Made by a program: the position numbers and the translations under genes. From Caballeronia sp. SEWSISQ10-4 2 (GTDB taxonomy: Bacteria > Pseudomonadota > Gammaproteobacteria > Burkholderiales > Burkholderiaceae), in NCBI RefSeq assembly GCF_030464885.1, contig NZ_JALPRJ010000014.1, positions 1 to 64,000 on the forward strand: 64,000 nucleotides of DNA. The letters run 5' to 3'. The stretch's first letter is position 1, and each line of letters starts with the position of its first letter. The notes beneath the pieces were generated by a model that worked only from the letters and a program-made list of their open reading frames with translations, was not told the DNA's origin and did not search any database. This document shows, in pieces, positions 44,189-53,304 of the stretch.

Positions 44189-45985
44189 ATGTCGCCAGGA
44201 ATCTTGTTCTTCGTGGTTGGCCCCAGCGGCGCAGGCAAGGACTCGTTGATCGAGGGCGCGCGGAGTATCGGCGAACCGTTCGTCTTCGCGCGACGCGTGA
44301 TCACGCGACCTGCAGGTTCCATAGGCGAAGACCACGATGAGCTCGATGACCCAGCGTTTGCAGAAGTCGAGCAGCGAGGCGGCTTCCTGGTTACATGGTC
44401 AGCGCATGACCTGCAATACGGCTTGCGTCGCGAATTACTCGACGTGCTCGCAGAGGGACGGCATGTCGTAGCAAACGGCTCGCGCGCGATGATCGCTGAT
44501 TTGTCGATGCGTGTGCTTCGGCTGGTGGTTGTCGAGATCACGGCGCCGGTCGAGTTGCTTGCCGAACGTATCCTTGCACGGGGACGCGAGACCCCGGAGC
44601 AGGTTCGGCTACGTGTCACGCGGCAGGTCGAGCCGGTTCTGGTCGATGTGAAGACGGTGAGGGTGGTCAACGACGGTACGCTGGAACAAGGCATCCAGCG
44701 CTTCACCACGGCGTTGCAGTGCGCGATCCGGCCACCTGGCAGCGAGCCGTTTGTCGCGGCGAAGCTTGCGGGTCATGCGCTTGACGAGGCCCAGTACGCC
44801 GAGGTGTTCGACGATATACTCGCGCGACGCTACTCAAACGCCGAGATCGACAAGTTCTTGCTGCATTCGTCGCAGCATCTAAGCGATGCCGAGGTCCTGG
44901 CTATCGCAAGAGTGCGCGCGACGCTCATGCCGCGGATTGACTGGGACGAGCCGATTGTCGTCGACAAACATTCAATGGGGGGAATTCCCGGAAGCCGGAT
45001 AACGCTGATCGTGGTGCCGATCGTCGCTGCCTACGGCCTTGCAATGCCAAAGACGTCGTCGCGGGCTATCACGTCGGCGGCAGGTACCGCCGATGCAATG
45101 GAAACGCTTGCTCGAGTCGATCTGACGGTAGACGACGTACGTCGCTGTGTACGCGAAGCGCGAGCGTGCATTGCATGGAATGGGCGGCTGAACCACTCGC
45201 TCGTCGACGACCGCATTAACGCATTCACACGTCCGCTCGGGCTCGATTCCAACCGCTGGTCGGTCGCATCCATCTTGTCAAAAAAGCGCTCAGCCGGGTC
45301 GACTCATGTGATTGTCGATCTGCCTTGTGGACCGCGCGCCAAGCTGAAATCTACAGAGGAGGCGCGCGCACTTGGCGACCTCTTCGAATACGTGGGCCAA
45401 GGCCTGGGATTGCAGGTCAAGGCGCTGATCACTGACGGGACCGGTCCGATCGGACGTGGGATCGGACCGGCGCTCGAAGCGCGGGACGTGAACCTGGTCC
45501 TCAACAATCTTCCGGGTGCGCCGGTGGACTTGCGCGAGAAGGCTTTGCTCTTTGCATCGCATGTGCTCTCGTGGGCGCCGGATATTGCCGACGCCACGCA
45601 AGGACGGCAAGTGGCTGAATACTTGCTCGCATCGGGTGCGGCATGGACCGCGTTCGAGAGGATTGTCGACGCACAGGGCAGGAGAACACCGCCAGCTGCT
45701 CCAGGCACGCTCACGCACCGCGTATGCGCAAGCTGTGCGGGCAGGGTGGCAAGCATCGACGGCTGGCAGATGGCCGGCATTGCGCGCCTGGCGGGAGCGC
45801 CGCAGGATCTCGGCGCCGGTATAGACCTGTGTTGCGAGCCGGGCCAGCGGGTGTCGGCCGGACAAACGCTTTATGTTATCCATTCGAATTACGCGGCGCA
45901 CCTGGATCTGGCTGCGTCGGCCGCGTCGGCAGAACCCGGACTGGTGATCGGGCAGGAAGCCGTGAGCGCTACTCGGGATAATTGA
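44189..45985 (+). CDS. PhnN kinase fused to AMP-phosphorylase-type enzyme
   Basis: A 598-residue fusion. Residues 1-185 are PhnN: the P-loop GPSGAGKDS (11-19) and the guanylate-kinase-like body. PhnN phosphorylates ribose 1,5-bisphosphate to PRPP. Residues about 195-590 belong to the nucleoside-phosphorylase family that includes archaeal AMP phosphorylase: VVDKHSMGGIPGSRIT near 257, PKTSSRAITSAAGTAD near 287, and ASILSKK. AMP phosphorylase turns NMP + Pi into base + ribose 1,5-bisphosphate. The usual N-terminal domain of AMP phosphorylase is absent, and PhnN stands in its place. So the second domain can make the substrate of the first. The ATG at 44189 lies 7 bases after the nadC stop; the open frame to 44075 is accidental. 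The FRG gene follows 2 bases later. Confidence 0.9.
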   Translation: MSPGILFFVVGPSGAGKDSLIEGARSIGEPFVFARRVITRPAGSIGEDHDELDDPAFAEVEQRGGFLVTWSAHDLQYGLRRELLDVLAEGRHVVANGSRAMIADLSMRVLRLVVVEITAPVELLAERILARGRETPEQVRLRVTRQVEPVLVDVKTVRVVNDGTLEQGIQRFTTALQCAIRPPGSEPFVAAKLAGHALDEAQYAEVFDDILARRYSNAEIDKFLLHSSQHLSDAEVLAIARVRATLMPRIDWDEPIVVDKHSMGGIPGSRITLIVVPIVAAYGLAMPKTSSRAITSAAGTADAMETLARVDLTVDDVRRCVREARACIAWNGRLNHSLVDDRINAFTRPLGLDSNRWSVASILSKKRSAGSTHVIVDLPCGPRAKLKSTEEARALGDLFEYVGQGLGLQVKALITDGTGPIGRGIGPALEARDVNLVLNNLPGAPVDLREKALLFASHVLSWAPDIADATQGRQVAEYLLASGAAWTAFERIVDAQGRRTPPAAPGTLTHRVCASCAGRVASIDGWQMAGIARLAGAPQDLGAGIDLCCEPGQRVSAGQTLYVIHSNYAAHLDLAASAASAEPGLVIGQEAVSATRDN

Positions 45986-45987
45986 CG

Positions 45988-46782
45988 ATGCAAACTATTA
46001 TTGTGTCGAGTTGGCAAGAGTTCATGAGTCTCACCATCGAGCTCGATGGGTGGGCGTTTCGCGGCCAGCAGGACGAGCGCTGGCCGCTGCAGAGCTCGTT
46101 GTCGCGCTACCTGTCCGCATTTGTGCCTGATCGCTCGGCGTGGCGCATTCAAGAGCAGCGTGCTATTCGTATCTTCAGGCGGAAGGCGCATAACTATCTT
46201 TCCGACGTTCGTGCGCTGTCCGACGACCTGCGTTGCCTCGGTCTGATGCAGCATCATGGCGCGCCTACCAGATTGCTCGATTTCACCAAGTCGCCTTTTG
46301 TTGCCGCTTTCTTTGCGCTTGAGCGCGCGGTGTCCAATGCAGCCGTTTTCGCGGTAAATACACCGGCGTTATGGACTGATCGTGCTGTCCCTGTTTCGGC
46401 GCCGCATCTTGTGCGAGAGATGATCGATCCACGCCTGCCAGGGAACTTTGAAAGGTTTTATCTTAGCGACGAAAATCCGGTGATGTGGTTTGGGGAACCC
46501 GCCGAGATGGATCAGCGGCTGATCGCGCAAGCGGGCACGTTTGTGTTGCCTGGCCTGTTGCATCAGCCGCTCGACATGATCCTCGATCAATACACTTGCA
46601 GCGACGAACTGCTGCGCAAGATCGTGCTGCCATCGGAGATACGGGACGAAGCGATGCGTTCGCTGTATAGAATGAACATCACCAACGCGTCGTTGTTTCC
46701 AGATCTTGAAGGACTGGCGCGCTCAATTGCGCTTGAGCTGGAGATCGTGTGGCCGGCACAGGTCGTCAAGACGCTTGCTTGA
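45988..46782 (+). CDS. FRG-domain protein
   Basis: A 264-residue protein with an FRG domain: GWAFRGQQDERW near residues 21-32 and MQHHGAPTRLLDFTKSPFVAAFFAL near 90-115, the two family hallmarks. FRG domains occur in phage and mobile elements and in stand-alone genes; their biochemical activity is not settled. The ATG is 2 bases after the stop of the PhnN/phosphorylase gene; a TTG at 45982 would even overlap. The coupling means it belongs to the operon. No signal peptide or membrane segment is seen. A role in sensing or handling the nucleotide product is an inference from position only. Confidence 0.85.
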   Translation: MQTIIVSSWQEFMSLTIELDGWAFRGQQDERWPLQSSLSRYLSAFVPDRSAWRIQEQRAIRIFRRKAHNYLSDVRALSDDLRCLGLMQHHGAPTRLLDFTKSPFVAAFFALERAVSNAAVFAVNTPALWTDRAVPVSAPHLVREMIDPRLPGNFERFYLSDENPVMWFGEPAEMDQRLIAQAGTFVLPGLLHQPLDMILDQYTCSDELLRKIVLPSEIRDEAMRSLYRMNITNASLFPDLEGLARSIALELEIVWPAQVVKTLA

Positions 46783-46840
46783 TTTTGATCCATCACGCGG
46801 GACGTGACGACTTTGAAGCTTCCAGAAAAATGGCAATTTC

Positions 46841-46972
46841 CCCCAAGCTGGTGGTTACGACAACGGCAGGCCAGGATTGCGCACCAACTACGGCGCCCAC
46901 TATTACGCCGCTTACGTCGTCGATCCTGATGGCTACCGGATCGAGGCGCTTTGTGGACAAGCGGTTTGGTAG
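46841..46972 (+). pseudogene. Remnant of a VOC-family gene (C-terminal end)
   Basis: Just after the FRG gene the sequence reads AGGYDNGRPGLRTNYG, then HYYAAYVVDPDGYRIEALCG, and ends at a TAG at 46970-46972. This is the C-terminal strand pattern of glyoxalase-like VOC proteins (PGLR...YYAAFVxDPDGxxIEA). There is no start codon with a binding site and no N-terminal half, so only the last 40 or so codons remain. It marks a past deletion or rearrangement at the operon end. Confidence 0.7.
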
Positions 46973-47017
46973 TGGTGGCTTTACGTTTTACGTAGGAGTT
47001 GAGCATAAGCAGTCACG

Positions 47018-47392
47018 TTACTGAAGCGCGTTCAGGTAACGGTTAACCTCGGTCAAGAGCGCCGTGTGGTATTGCTCCGGCAAACTCCTGTCGTCACTCA
47101 GAGACATCAGTTCTTCAATCCGGTCGCGAAATGACTCGACGATACCCGCCCGCATCGCTACAGGCAAATGCGCCAGCATCGCAACTAGCAATTCGCTCAT
47201 GACCGCAAGGCGCGCGCCGTGTTGAACAACGGCGATACCGTTTCTCGTGGATAGGGTCGTGAGCAGATCGAGTAACGAGCCGTCGTTCGCCGTTTCAGGT
47301 TCTGCGGCCGGGACTGTCAGCGGTTGCGGCGACGAATCCGGCAGGGCTTCAATTTCTGAATTGCAGATCTGCATTTTAACGATATTGGACAT
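47018..47392 (-). CDS. Hypothetical protein downstream of chemoreceptor
   Basis: A 124-residue soluble protein with a predicted helical body (residues 40-120: LLDLLTTLSTRNGIAVVQHGARLAVMSELLV) and an acidic N-terminal third. It lies 13 bases downstream of the chemoreceptor stop and so is probably in the same transcript. I do not recognise a family. A helper in chemoreceptor signalling is possible, but there is no motif for it. Confidence 0.65.
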   Translation of the reverse strand: MSNIVKMQICNSEIEALPDSSPQPLTVPAAEPETANDGSLLDLLTTLSTRNGIAVVQHGARLAVMSELLVAMLAHLPVAMRAGIVESFRDRIEELMSLSDDRSLPEQYHTALLTEVNRYLNALQ

Positions 47393-47405
47393 GATGAGTT
47401 TGTGA

Positions 47406-49124
47406 TCAGAACGCTTGCCAGTCCGCGTTCGCCATACCGGCCGCGGTGGGTCTGTCTACAATGATGGCGGGGGTAACCCTCGGCTTTGCAAACTCTGTGC
47501 GACGCGTGGCTGGAATCCTTGGAGCAGGCAGGCGAGGTTTGTTTTGCTGGATCACCGCGCGTGCCGGAGATTGCGCGGTCTCGGCGACCCTGAACACGGA
47601 AACGGCGTCCTTCAGCCTGGTCGCCTGCTCTTCAAGCGACTGTGCTGCAGCGGCGGCCTGCTCGACGAGCGCAGCGTTCTGTTGCGTCACTTCGTCCATC
47701 TGGCCGACAGCCTGATTGACCTGCTCGATGCCGCGGCTTTGCTCTTCGGACGCTGCGGCGATCTCACCGACGATATCGGAGACCTGTTTGATCGCCTGCT
47801 TCACCTGCCCCATCGTGGCGCTGACTTCGGTTGCCTGCTTCGCGCCGTCCTGAATCGTTGTCACGGACGAACTGATCAGTTCCTTGATTTCCTTGGCAGC
47901 CGCGGCGGAACGCTGCGCCAGGCTGCGAACCTCACTGGCGACCACAGCAAAACCTCGCCCCTGTTCGCCAGCGCGTGCGGCTTCGACAGCTGCGTTCAGC
48001 GCGAGAATGTTCGTCTGGAAAGCGATGCCTTCAATGACGCCAGTGATTTCGGAAATCTTGCTTGAACTACTGCTGATCAGACCGATCGTCCCGACCATGG
48101 CCTGAACGGAGTCGTTACCTGTATCTGCCATGTCGGTGGCATGGGTGGCGAGCGCGTTCGCCTGACGGGCATTGTCGGCGGTCTGCTTTACCGTCTCGGT
48201 CAACTGCGTCATGCTGGCCGCGGTTTCTTCAAGCGACGCCGCCTGTTCCTCCGTGCGGGCAGACAGGTCGGTATTGCCGCTTGCAATTTCGCGTGACGCC
48301 ACAGCGACTGACTCGGAGGACACCTTGATTCCGCGAACCGTATTGCTAAGCTGCTGATCCATTTTTCTCAGTGCTTCGAGAAGCTGACCAAACTCGCCTC
48401 CCGAATCGACTATGACCTGATTTTCCAGCTTGCCGGCCGCGATGTGGTTCGCTACGTCAACGGCTTTGTTGAGCGGCTTCGAAATTGCACGCAGCAGGTA
48501 CGCAGATGCGCCAACGGCAACAACGATACCCGCGCCAAGAAGGGCGATCGCGATCCAAAAGGTAGTCCTGAACGTTGATTCACCGTCAGCGACAAACTCC
48601 TGGGCCTGAGCCAGATTGAGTGCGGCGTCCTGATCCAGAGCGTCGTTCATTGCCTCAGCCACCGAGACGATCTTTTCGATTGTAGAAGAGGCCGCGTCGA
48701 AATTGCCCGCGCCCGCGGCAGCTACAGCTTCGTTCGCCAATACCGTGAACTGGGGCAGGGTGTTCTTGATCCGATTTGCGATCTCAAGTTCCTCTTTGCT
48801 GGATATGCCGCTTGGATAATAGTGGTTCCATGACTTATTGAGCCGTTCAAATTGTGCCGCAATGGCCGGCCCGTATTCTGCCGTTTTAGCCGGATCGCGG
48901 AATATCTGAATACGCCTTAGCAGGAGGCGTACGTTAAGCTGGGCTGCACGAACTTCCGATAGATTGGCAATCGGAAGGGTGTTCCCCGAGTATCCGTCGG
49001 TCACGTTCGCATTGAGCCTGGACAGCCCGTGTGCTGCAAACAGTCCGATCGCAGCCATCAGTATCACGCACGCGCCGAACGCCAAGATGATCTTGAATTT
49101 GATTGTTTGTACCAAGTTACTCAT
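47406..49124 (-). CDS. Methyl-accepting chemotaxis protein (Tsr-like)
   Basis: A 572-residue chemoreceptor. It has a first membrane helix (residues about 8-30), a periplasmic four-helix-bundle ligand domain (about 35-190), a second helix near 190-212, then HAMP and the signalling hairpin with [35 protein letters not shown]. The C-terminus ends DWQAF, a tether like the NWETF pentapeptide used by CheR and CheB. I chose the ATG at 49124 where the membrane helix begins; the frame is open to 49166. The ligand is unknown, but the neighbours handle nucleosides and nucleotides. The -10-like GCCGATTT upstream is a weak FliA candidate. Confidence 0.92.
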   Translation of the reverse strand: MSNLVQTIKFKIILAFGACVILMAAIGLFAAHGLSRLNANVTDGYSGNTLPIANLSEVRAAQLNVRLLLRRIQIFRDPAKTAEYGPAIAAQFERLNKSWNHYYPSGISSKEELEIANRIKNTLPQFTVLANEAVAAAGAGNFDAASSTIEKIVSVAEAMNDALDQDAALNLAQAQEFVADGESTFRTTFWIAIALLGAGIVVAVGASAYLLRAISKPLNKAVDVANHIAAGKLENQVIVDSGGEFGQLLEALRKMDQQLSNTVRGIKVSSESVAVASREIASGNTDLSARTEEQAASLEETAASMTQLTETVKQTADNARQANALATHATDMADTGNDSVQAMVGTIGLISSSSSKISEITGVIEGIAFQTNILALNAAVEAARAGEQGRGFAVVASEVRSLAQRSAAAAKEIKELISSSVTTIQDGAKQATEVSATMGQVKQAIKQVSDIVGEIAAASEEQSRGIEQVNQAVGQMDEVTQQNAALVEQAAAAAQSLEEQATRLKDAVSVFRVAETAQSPARAVIQQNKPRLPAPRIPATRRTEFAKPRVTPAIIVDRPTAAGMANADWQAF

Positions 49125-49418
49125 GTCGTACCCGTCGAAAAGGTGATGTCCGGGCTTTGGCACCACGGGGCCAAAAACGAGGGCCGGATACCAACCGTAT
49201 CCGTATCGTATACATAAAAATCGGCTCGATCTTTAGCCAAATCACACTAGATATTTCCTGAAATTTCAATAAGAATTTGTTTCTCGAGTAAGGTCGGATT
49301 GTCCGGCAGATTTGGGAATTGCTATGGCAAGAAATGCTTCGCCAATAGTGCACAAGATTGCAGTGCTGACAGAACCGTAACTATCACGGCATGCCAGATG
49401 CCTGTCACTCTTAAGAGC

Positions 49419-50738
49419 TCAATCGATGACGCAATACACGCTCGGCGGCGCCTGTGGTCCGGTTGCGGCGAACGAATAGGCCGTTTGAATTTCAACGGCG
49501 GCGTTTTGAGCGGCCAGTAGATCACGGGCGTGGATGACGGCGAGGGGCTGGCCGACATCAACACGTTCCCCTAACTCCACGAGGCCCGTCAAACCAACCT
49601 GATAATCGATTGTGTCTTCGGGCCGGCGCCGGCCGCCACCCAGGCCGACGACCGCCAGACCCAGCGCGCGGCAATCGATGCGCTCCACAAAACCCGCACG
49701 CGGCGCGGCAACGGGAATGACAACCGGCGCACAATCGAGATGACGTTCGGGCGCTTCGATCAGATCGCCGGGTCCGCCTAGCGCGCTCACCATCCGGGCA
49801 AAACGTTCGGCAGCGGCGCCGGAGTCGAGCACCGCATTCAGCTTCGCGCAGGCTTCGGTCGTGTTATCGGCGAGACCACCCAGCACGAGCATCTGCGCTG
49901 CCAGCGCGAGGGTGACCTCGTGCAGCCGCGCTGGCCGGGCGCGACCGGTCAAGTAGTCGATCGCGCACCGGATCTCCAGCGCGTTGCCGGCGCAGGGCGC
50001 CAAAGGCTGGTTCATGTCGGTCAGCACGGCGGTGGTCTTCAATCCGGCACCGTTACCGACATCGACGATACTTTTCGCTAGGTCGACCGACTTCTCGTAG
50101 CTCGGCATGAACGCGCCCGAACCCACCTTGATGTCCATCGCCAGTCCTTCAAGACCCGCCGCGAGCTTCTTTGACAGGATCGACGCGGTGATCATCGCGA
50201 CTGATTCCACTGTCGCGGTAATGTCGCGGATCGCGTAGATCCGCCGGTCTGCGGGCGCTAGCTGCGCCGTCTGACCGATGATCGCAATGCCCGTCTCGCG
50301 CACCACGCGCTGGAATGTGCCGATGTCAGGCGCGACGTCATAGCCAGGGATCGACGCGAGCTTGTCGAGTGTGCCGCCGGTATGGCCGAGGCCGCGGCCG
50401 GAGATCATCGGCACGAATCCGCCGCATGCCGCGACCATTGGCCCCAGCAGCAGCGACGTGAGGTCGCCGACGCCGCCCGTCGAATGCTTGTCGAGGACCG
50501 GACCCGGGAGGTCGAGCGAACGCCATTGCAGCACCTGGCCCGAGTCCCGCTGTGCCAGCGTGAACGCCACGCGTTCGTCGACGCTCATGTCGTTGAAATA
50601 CACGGCCATCGCGAACGCTGCGACTTGTCCCTCGGTCACGCTGCCGTCTACGATGCCACGAACGAAGCCCACGATATCCTCGTTGGAAAGCGCTTGTGCG
50701 TCGCGTTTTTTCCGAACGATTTCCTGTGGCAAGAACAT
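49419..50738 (-). CDS. deoA: Thymidine phosphorylase
   Basis: A 439-residue enzyme, the same size as E. coli DeoA. It cleaves thymidine + Pi to thymine + deoxyribose-1-phosphate in the cytosol. Motifs are [15 protein letters not shown] near residue 80 (phosphate and pyrimidine site), [19 protein letters not shown] near 115, and [18 protein letters not shown] near 190. GAGGAG precedes the ATG at 50738. It is the last gene of the Tsx/NUP/NupC/DeoA operon. It belongs to the same superfamily as the phosphorylase half of the fusion at 44.2-46 kb but to the nucleoside, not nucleotide, branch. Confidence 0.95.
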   Translation of the reverse strand: MFLPQEIVRKKRDAQALSNEDIVGFVRGIVDGSVTEGQVAAFAMAVYFNDMSVDERVAFTLAQRDSGQVLQWRSLDLPGPVLDKHSTGGVGDLTSLLLGPMVAACGGFVPMISGRGLGHTGGTLDKLASIPGYDVAPDIGTFQRVVRETGIAIIGQTAQLAPADRRIYAIRDITATVESVAMITASILSKKLAAGLEGLAMDIKVGSGAFMPSYEKSVDLAKSIVDVGNGAGLKTTAVLTDMNQPLAPCAGNALEIRCAIDYLTGRARPARLHEVTLALAAQMLVLGGLADNTTEACAKLNAVLDSGAAAERFARMVSALGGPGDLIEAPERHLDCAPVVIPVAAPRAGFVERIDCRALGLAVVGLGGGRRRPEDTIDYQVGLTGLVELGERVDVGQPLAVIHARDLLAAQNAAVEIQTAYSFAATGPQAPPSVYCVID

Positions 50739-50799
50739 GGATGTCTCCTCGGGAAGAAAAGGCTTGAGCCGGAGTGTTGGTGAACCCGGCTCGCGAATG

Positions 50800-52074
50800 C
50801 TAAGGCATCGAAAGAAAGATACCTGCAATGGCGGCACTCATCAGGTTCGACAGTGTGCTGGCTGCCACCACCCGCAGTCCGTAGCGTGCCACTTCCGAGC
50901 GACGTTCGGGCGCGACGACGCTAAAGCCGCCCGCGAGGATGGCGATCGACGAGAAGTTGGCAAATCCGCACAGCGCGAAAGACACAATGGCGAGCGTCCT
51001 CGGATCGAGCACCTGCAAGCCTGCCGCGGTGACCTCCGCCGCGCTTTTCAGATAGGGCGACAGGTCTACATAGGCAACGAACTCGTTCAGGATCATCTTC
51101 TCGCCGATGAAATTGCCGGCGAGCTGTGCGTCGTGCCAGGGAACTCCGATCAGCCAGGCCAGTGGTGAGAACGCGTAGCCGAGAACACTTTGCAGCGTGA
51201 TTTGTGGATGTCCGAAGAGGCCGGCAAACCCGCTGACGGCCTCGTTCAGAAGTGCGATCAACCCGATGAAGGCGATCAGCATCGCACCCACATTGATCGC
51301 AATTTTAAGGCCGACGGATGCACCCGATGCAGCTGCTTCGATGATATTGGCGGAGCGCTTTTCGTCGAAGCTGAGGCTGTCGAGAACGACCTGGCTCGGC
51401 TCGGTGGTCGGGAAGATCATCTTCGCGAACAGCAGGCCGCCCGGCACCGCCATGAACGACGCGGCCAGCAGATACTCGACCCTGACACCGAGACCCGCAT
51501 AACCAGCCAGCACTGAACCGGCGACCGACGCCATGCCACTCGACATCACGGCGAACAATTCAGCTCCGGTCATCTGCCTGATAAACGGTTTGACGAGGGC
51601 AGGCATCTCGCTCTGACCGAGGAAGATAGTCGCCACCGCCGAACAGGCTTCGATACGGCTCACGCCCAGCAGTTTTTCGAACACGATGCCAAGACCGTTG
51701 ACGATCCACTTCATCACCCCGACGTGATAGAGCACAGCGATCAATGCCGTGACGAAGATGATCATCGGCAGAACCCGCAGGCCGAAGATGAAGCCGTTAC
51801 CGCCGAATAGCTGGAACATCTTGCTGTCGACGAGTCCGCCGAACATGAAGGAAACGCCGTGATTGCCCATCTCGAGCACATGGTTCACTCCGCGCGCGGT
51901 CGCGGCGAGGGTGGCGCTGCCGAGCGGCACGAACAGAACCAGTGCACCGATGGCAATCTGCACGCATAGCGCAGCGACCAGCGTGCGTGGGCGAATGGCT
52001 TGTCGATTGGTCGACAGGGCATAGGCGATCAGCAAAAGCAGAAACATGCCGCACAGGCTGCGTACGATAGTCAC
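50800..52074 (-). CDS. nupC: NupC-type nucleoside transporter
   Basis: A 424-residue inner-membrane protein of the concentrative nucleoside transporter family with about ten hydrophobic segments. [13 protein letters not shown] and the [18 protein letters not shown] stretch are typical; these parts bind the nucleoside and the coupling ion. A GTG start is used at 52074. The stop is 61 bases before deoA. It should import pyrimidine and perhaps purine nucleosides that the outer-membrane channel lets into the periplasm. Confidence 0.95.
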   Translation of the reverse strand: MTIVRSLCGMFLLLLIAYALSTNRQAIRPRTLVAALCVQIAIGALVLFVPLGSATLAATARGVNHVLEMGNHGVSFMFGGLVDSKMFQLFGGNGFIFGLRVLPMIIFVTALIAVLYHVGVMKWIVNGLGIVFEKLLGVSRIEACSAVATIFLGQSEMPALVKPFIRQMTGAELFAVMSSGMASVAGSVLAGYAGLGVRVEYLLAASFMAVPGGLLFAKMIFPTTEPSQVVLDSLSFDEKRSANIIEAAASGASVGLKIAINVGAMLIAFIGLIALLNEAVSGFAGLFGHPQITLQSVLGYAFSPLAWLIGVPWHDAQLAGNFIGEKMILNEFVAYVDLSPYLKSAAEVTAAGLQVLDPRTLAIVSFALCGFANFSSIAILAGGFSVVAPERRSEVARYGLRVVAASTLSNLMSAAIAGIFLSMP

Positions 52075-52210
52075 GGGGTACTCACTCTATAGAGATAGTT
52101 GACCGGCGGGGCGCTCATGAAATCCTCACGAAATCCTCACGAAATCCTCACGAGAGCCGCCGGCGATGTGATGCTTGCCTTCGCATCACGCGTTCGTTGC
52201 AGCGCGTGGC

Positions 52211-53254
52211 CTAGTTCGCGGGCACGCCCGTTTTCCAGTGCACCCAGTCCTTGACGATCGCGTTGACCAACGGCGAACCGGCGATGTAGAGGTTGTCGAT
52301 GGCAGGAACAAAACCGCCTTGTTGCTGGTAATTCAGCAGGTTGTCGACATTCGATCCGCCCTCTGGCGGACGATCGAAGTCCGATCCGGAACGCAATACC
52401 GCGACGCGGGCTGTGTCGGCAAGACCCGTGGCCGCTGCACGCTTGATGACCTCGAAGGTCGCGTTGTCTTCCTGCTGGGTCGTGCAATACACGCCCTTGC
52501 CGTCGGTCAGCAATTTCGTCCAGTCGCGCGCCCGTTGACCCAGCGCGTTGCCTGAGAACCACGTGTCGCCCGCGAGCGTGTCGCACTGGATCACAGCCGG
52601 CGGCTGGTTGGCTGGCGCGTTCGGGTAAGTTGCACGATAGGCTTTCGCAGCCGCGCTATCGGTAAGTGTCACGTTACGCGAGAGCGCATAGGCTTTTTGC
52701 AGCAGCGCTTCGTTGAGTTGGAACACTTCGGTGCGATAGTCGAGAGGGGGTTTTTCGGTTTCGCTCTTGGTATTGATCCCGAGATAACCGGCCTTCCAGC
52801 CCGTGGGGATTTCACGCGCGTCGAGTTCCCACTGGATCCCGAAATCCACTAGATACCGGGCCCATGCCGCCGAACCGAGCGTACCTTGAGCCGGGTCGAT
52901 GCCCGCTATCCCCGACACCAGGAAGTACGTCTTGCGCAGATCGAACTTTCTCGAATAAACCAGTGCGGCCACGGAGGCCGCCGCGTTCGAATGACCCATC
53001 CCGGTCGTGAGCACGCAGACATCGTCCCGATTGCAGTGCACCGACGGGTAATCCGGCGACAAACCGGGAACCGCGATCGCCTGGGTATGCCCGAGATGGT
53101 CGAGCCAGGTCTTTCCCTCGGGGCCGAACATCGAGATGATGAGCACCTTGACCGGGCGTGGCGTGGACGAGCTGGGCGCGGCATGCGCGCCTGTCAGAAG
53201 CAGGCACGCGAGGCCGACGCAGGCAAGGGTCCTGCGCAATGTGTTTTTCAACAT
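52211..53254 (-). CDS. NUP-family protein, periplasmic (annotated as purine nucleoside permease)
   Basis: A 347-residue protein with a clear signal peptide (MLKNTLRRTLACVGLACLLLTG, cut near AHA) and no further hydrophobic segment. It is therefore a soluble periplasmic protein even though the family is named purine nucleoside permease after a fungal member. TTGMGHSNAAASVAALVYS and LVSGIAGIDPAQGTLG recall the nucleoside phosphorylase fold. A phosphorylase or hydrolase acting on nucleosides in the periplasm is more likely than transport. AAGGA precedes the ATG at 53254. It lies between the outer-membrane channel and NupC in the operon. Confidence 0.85.
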   Translation of the reverse strand: MLKNTLRRTLACVGLACLLLTGAHAAPSSSTPRPVKVLIISMFGPEGKTWLDHLGHTQAIAVPGLSPDYPSVHCNRDDVCVLTTGMGHSNAAASVAALVYSRKFDLRKTYFLVSGIAGIDPAQGTLGSAAWARYLVDFGIQWELDAREIPTGWKAGYLGINTKSETEKPPLDYRTEVFQLNEALLQKAYALSRNVTLTDSAAAKAYRATYPNAPANQPPAVIQCDTLAGDTWFSGNALGQRARDWTKLLTDGKGVYCTTQQEDNATFEVIKRAAATGLADTARVAVLRSGSDFDRPPEGGSNVDNLLNYQQQGGFVPAIDNLYIAGSPLVNAIVKDWVHWKTGVPAN

Positions 53255-53304
53255 GAGGGTCCTTGATCGATGAATAATCGGTAAGAGAGTTCGATGAAAG
53301 CGGC

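Noticed and set aside
49215..49245. Possible FliA promoter before the second chemoreceptor (GCCGATTT with a weak TGAT)
   Set aside because: The -10 part is close, but the -35 part does not match at the right distance.
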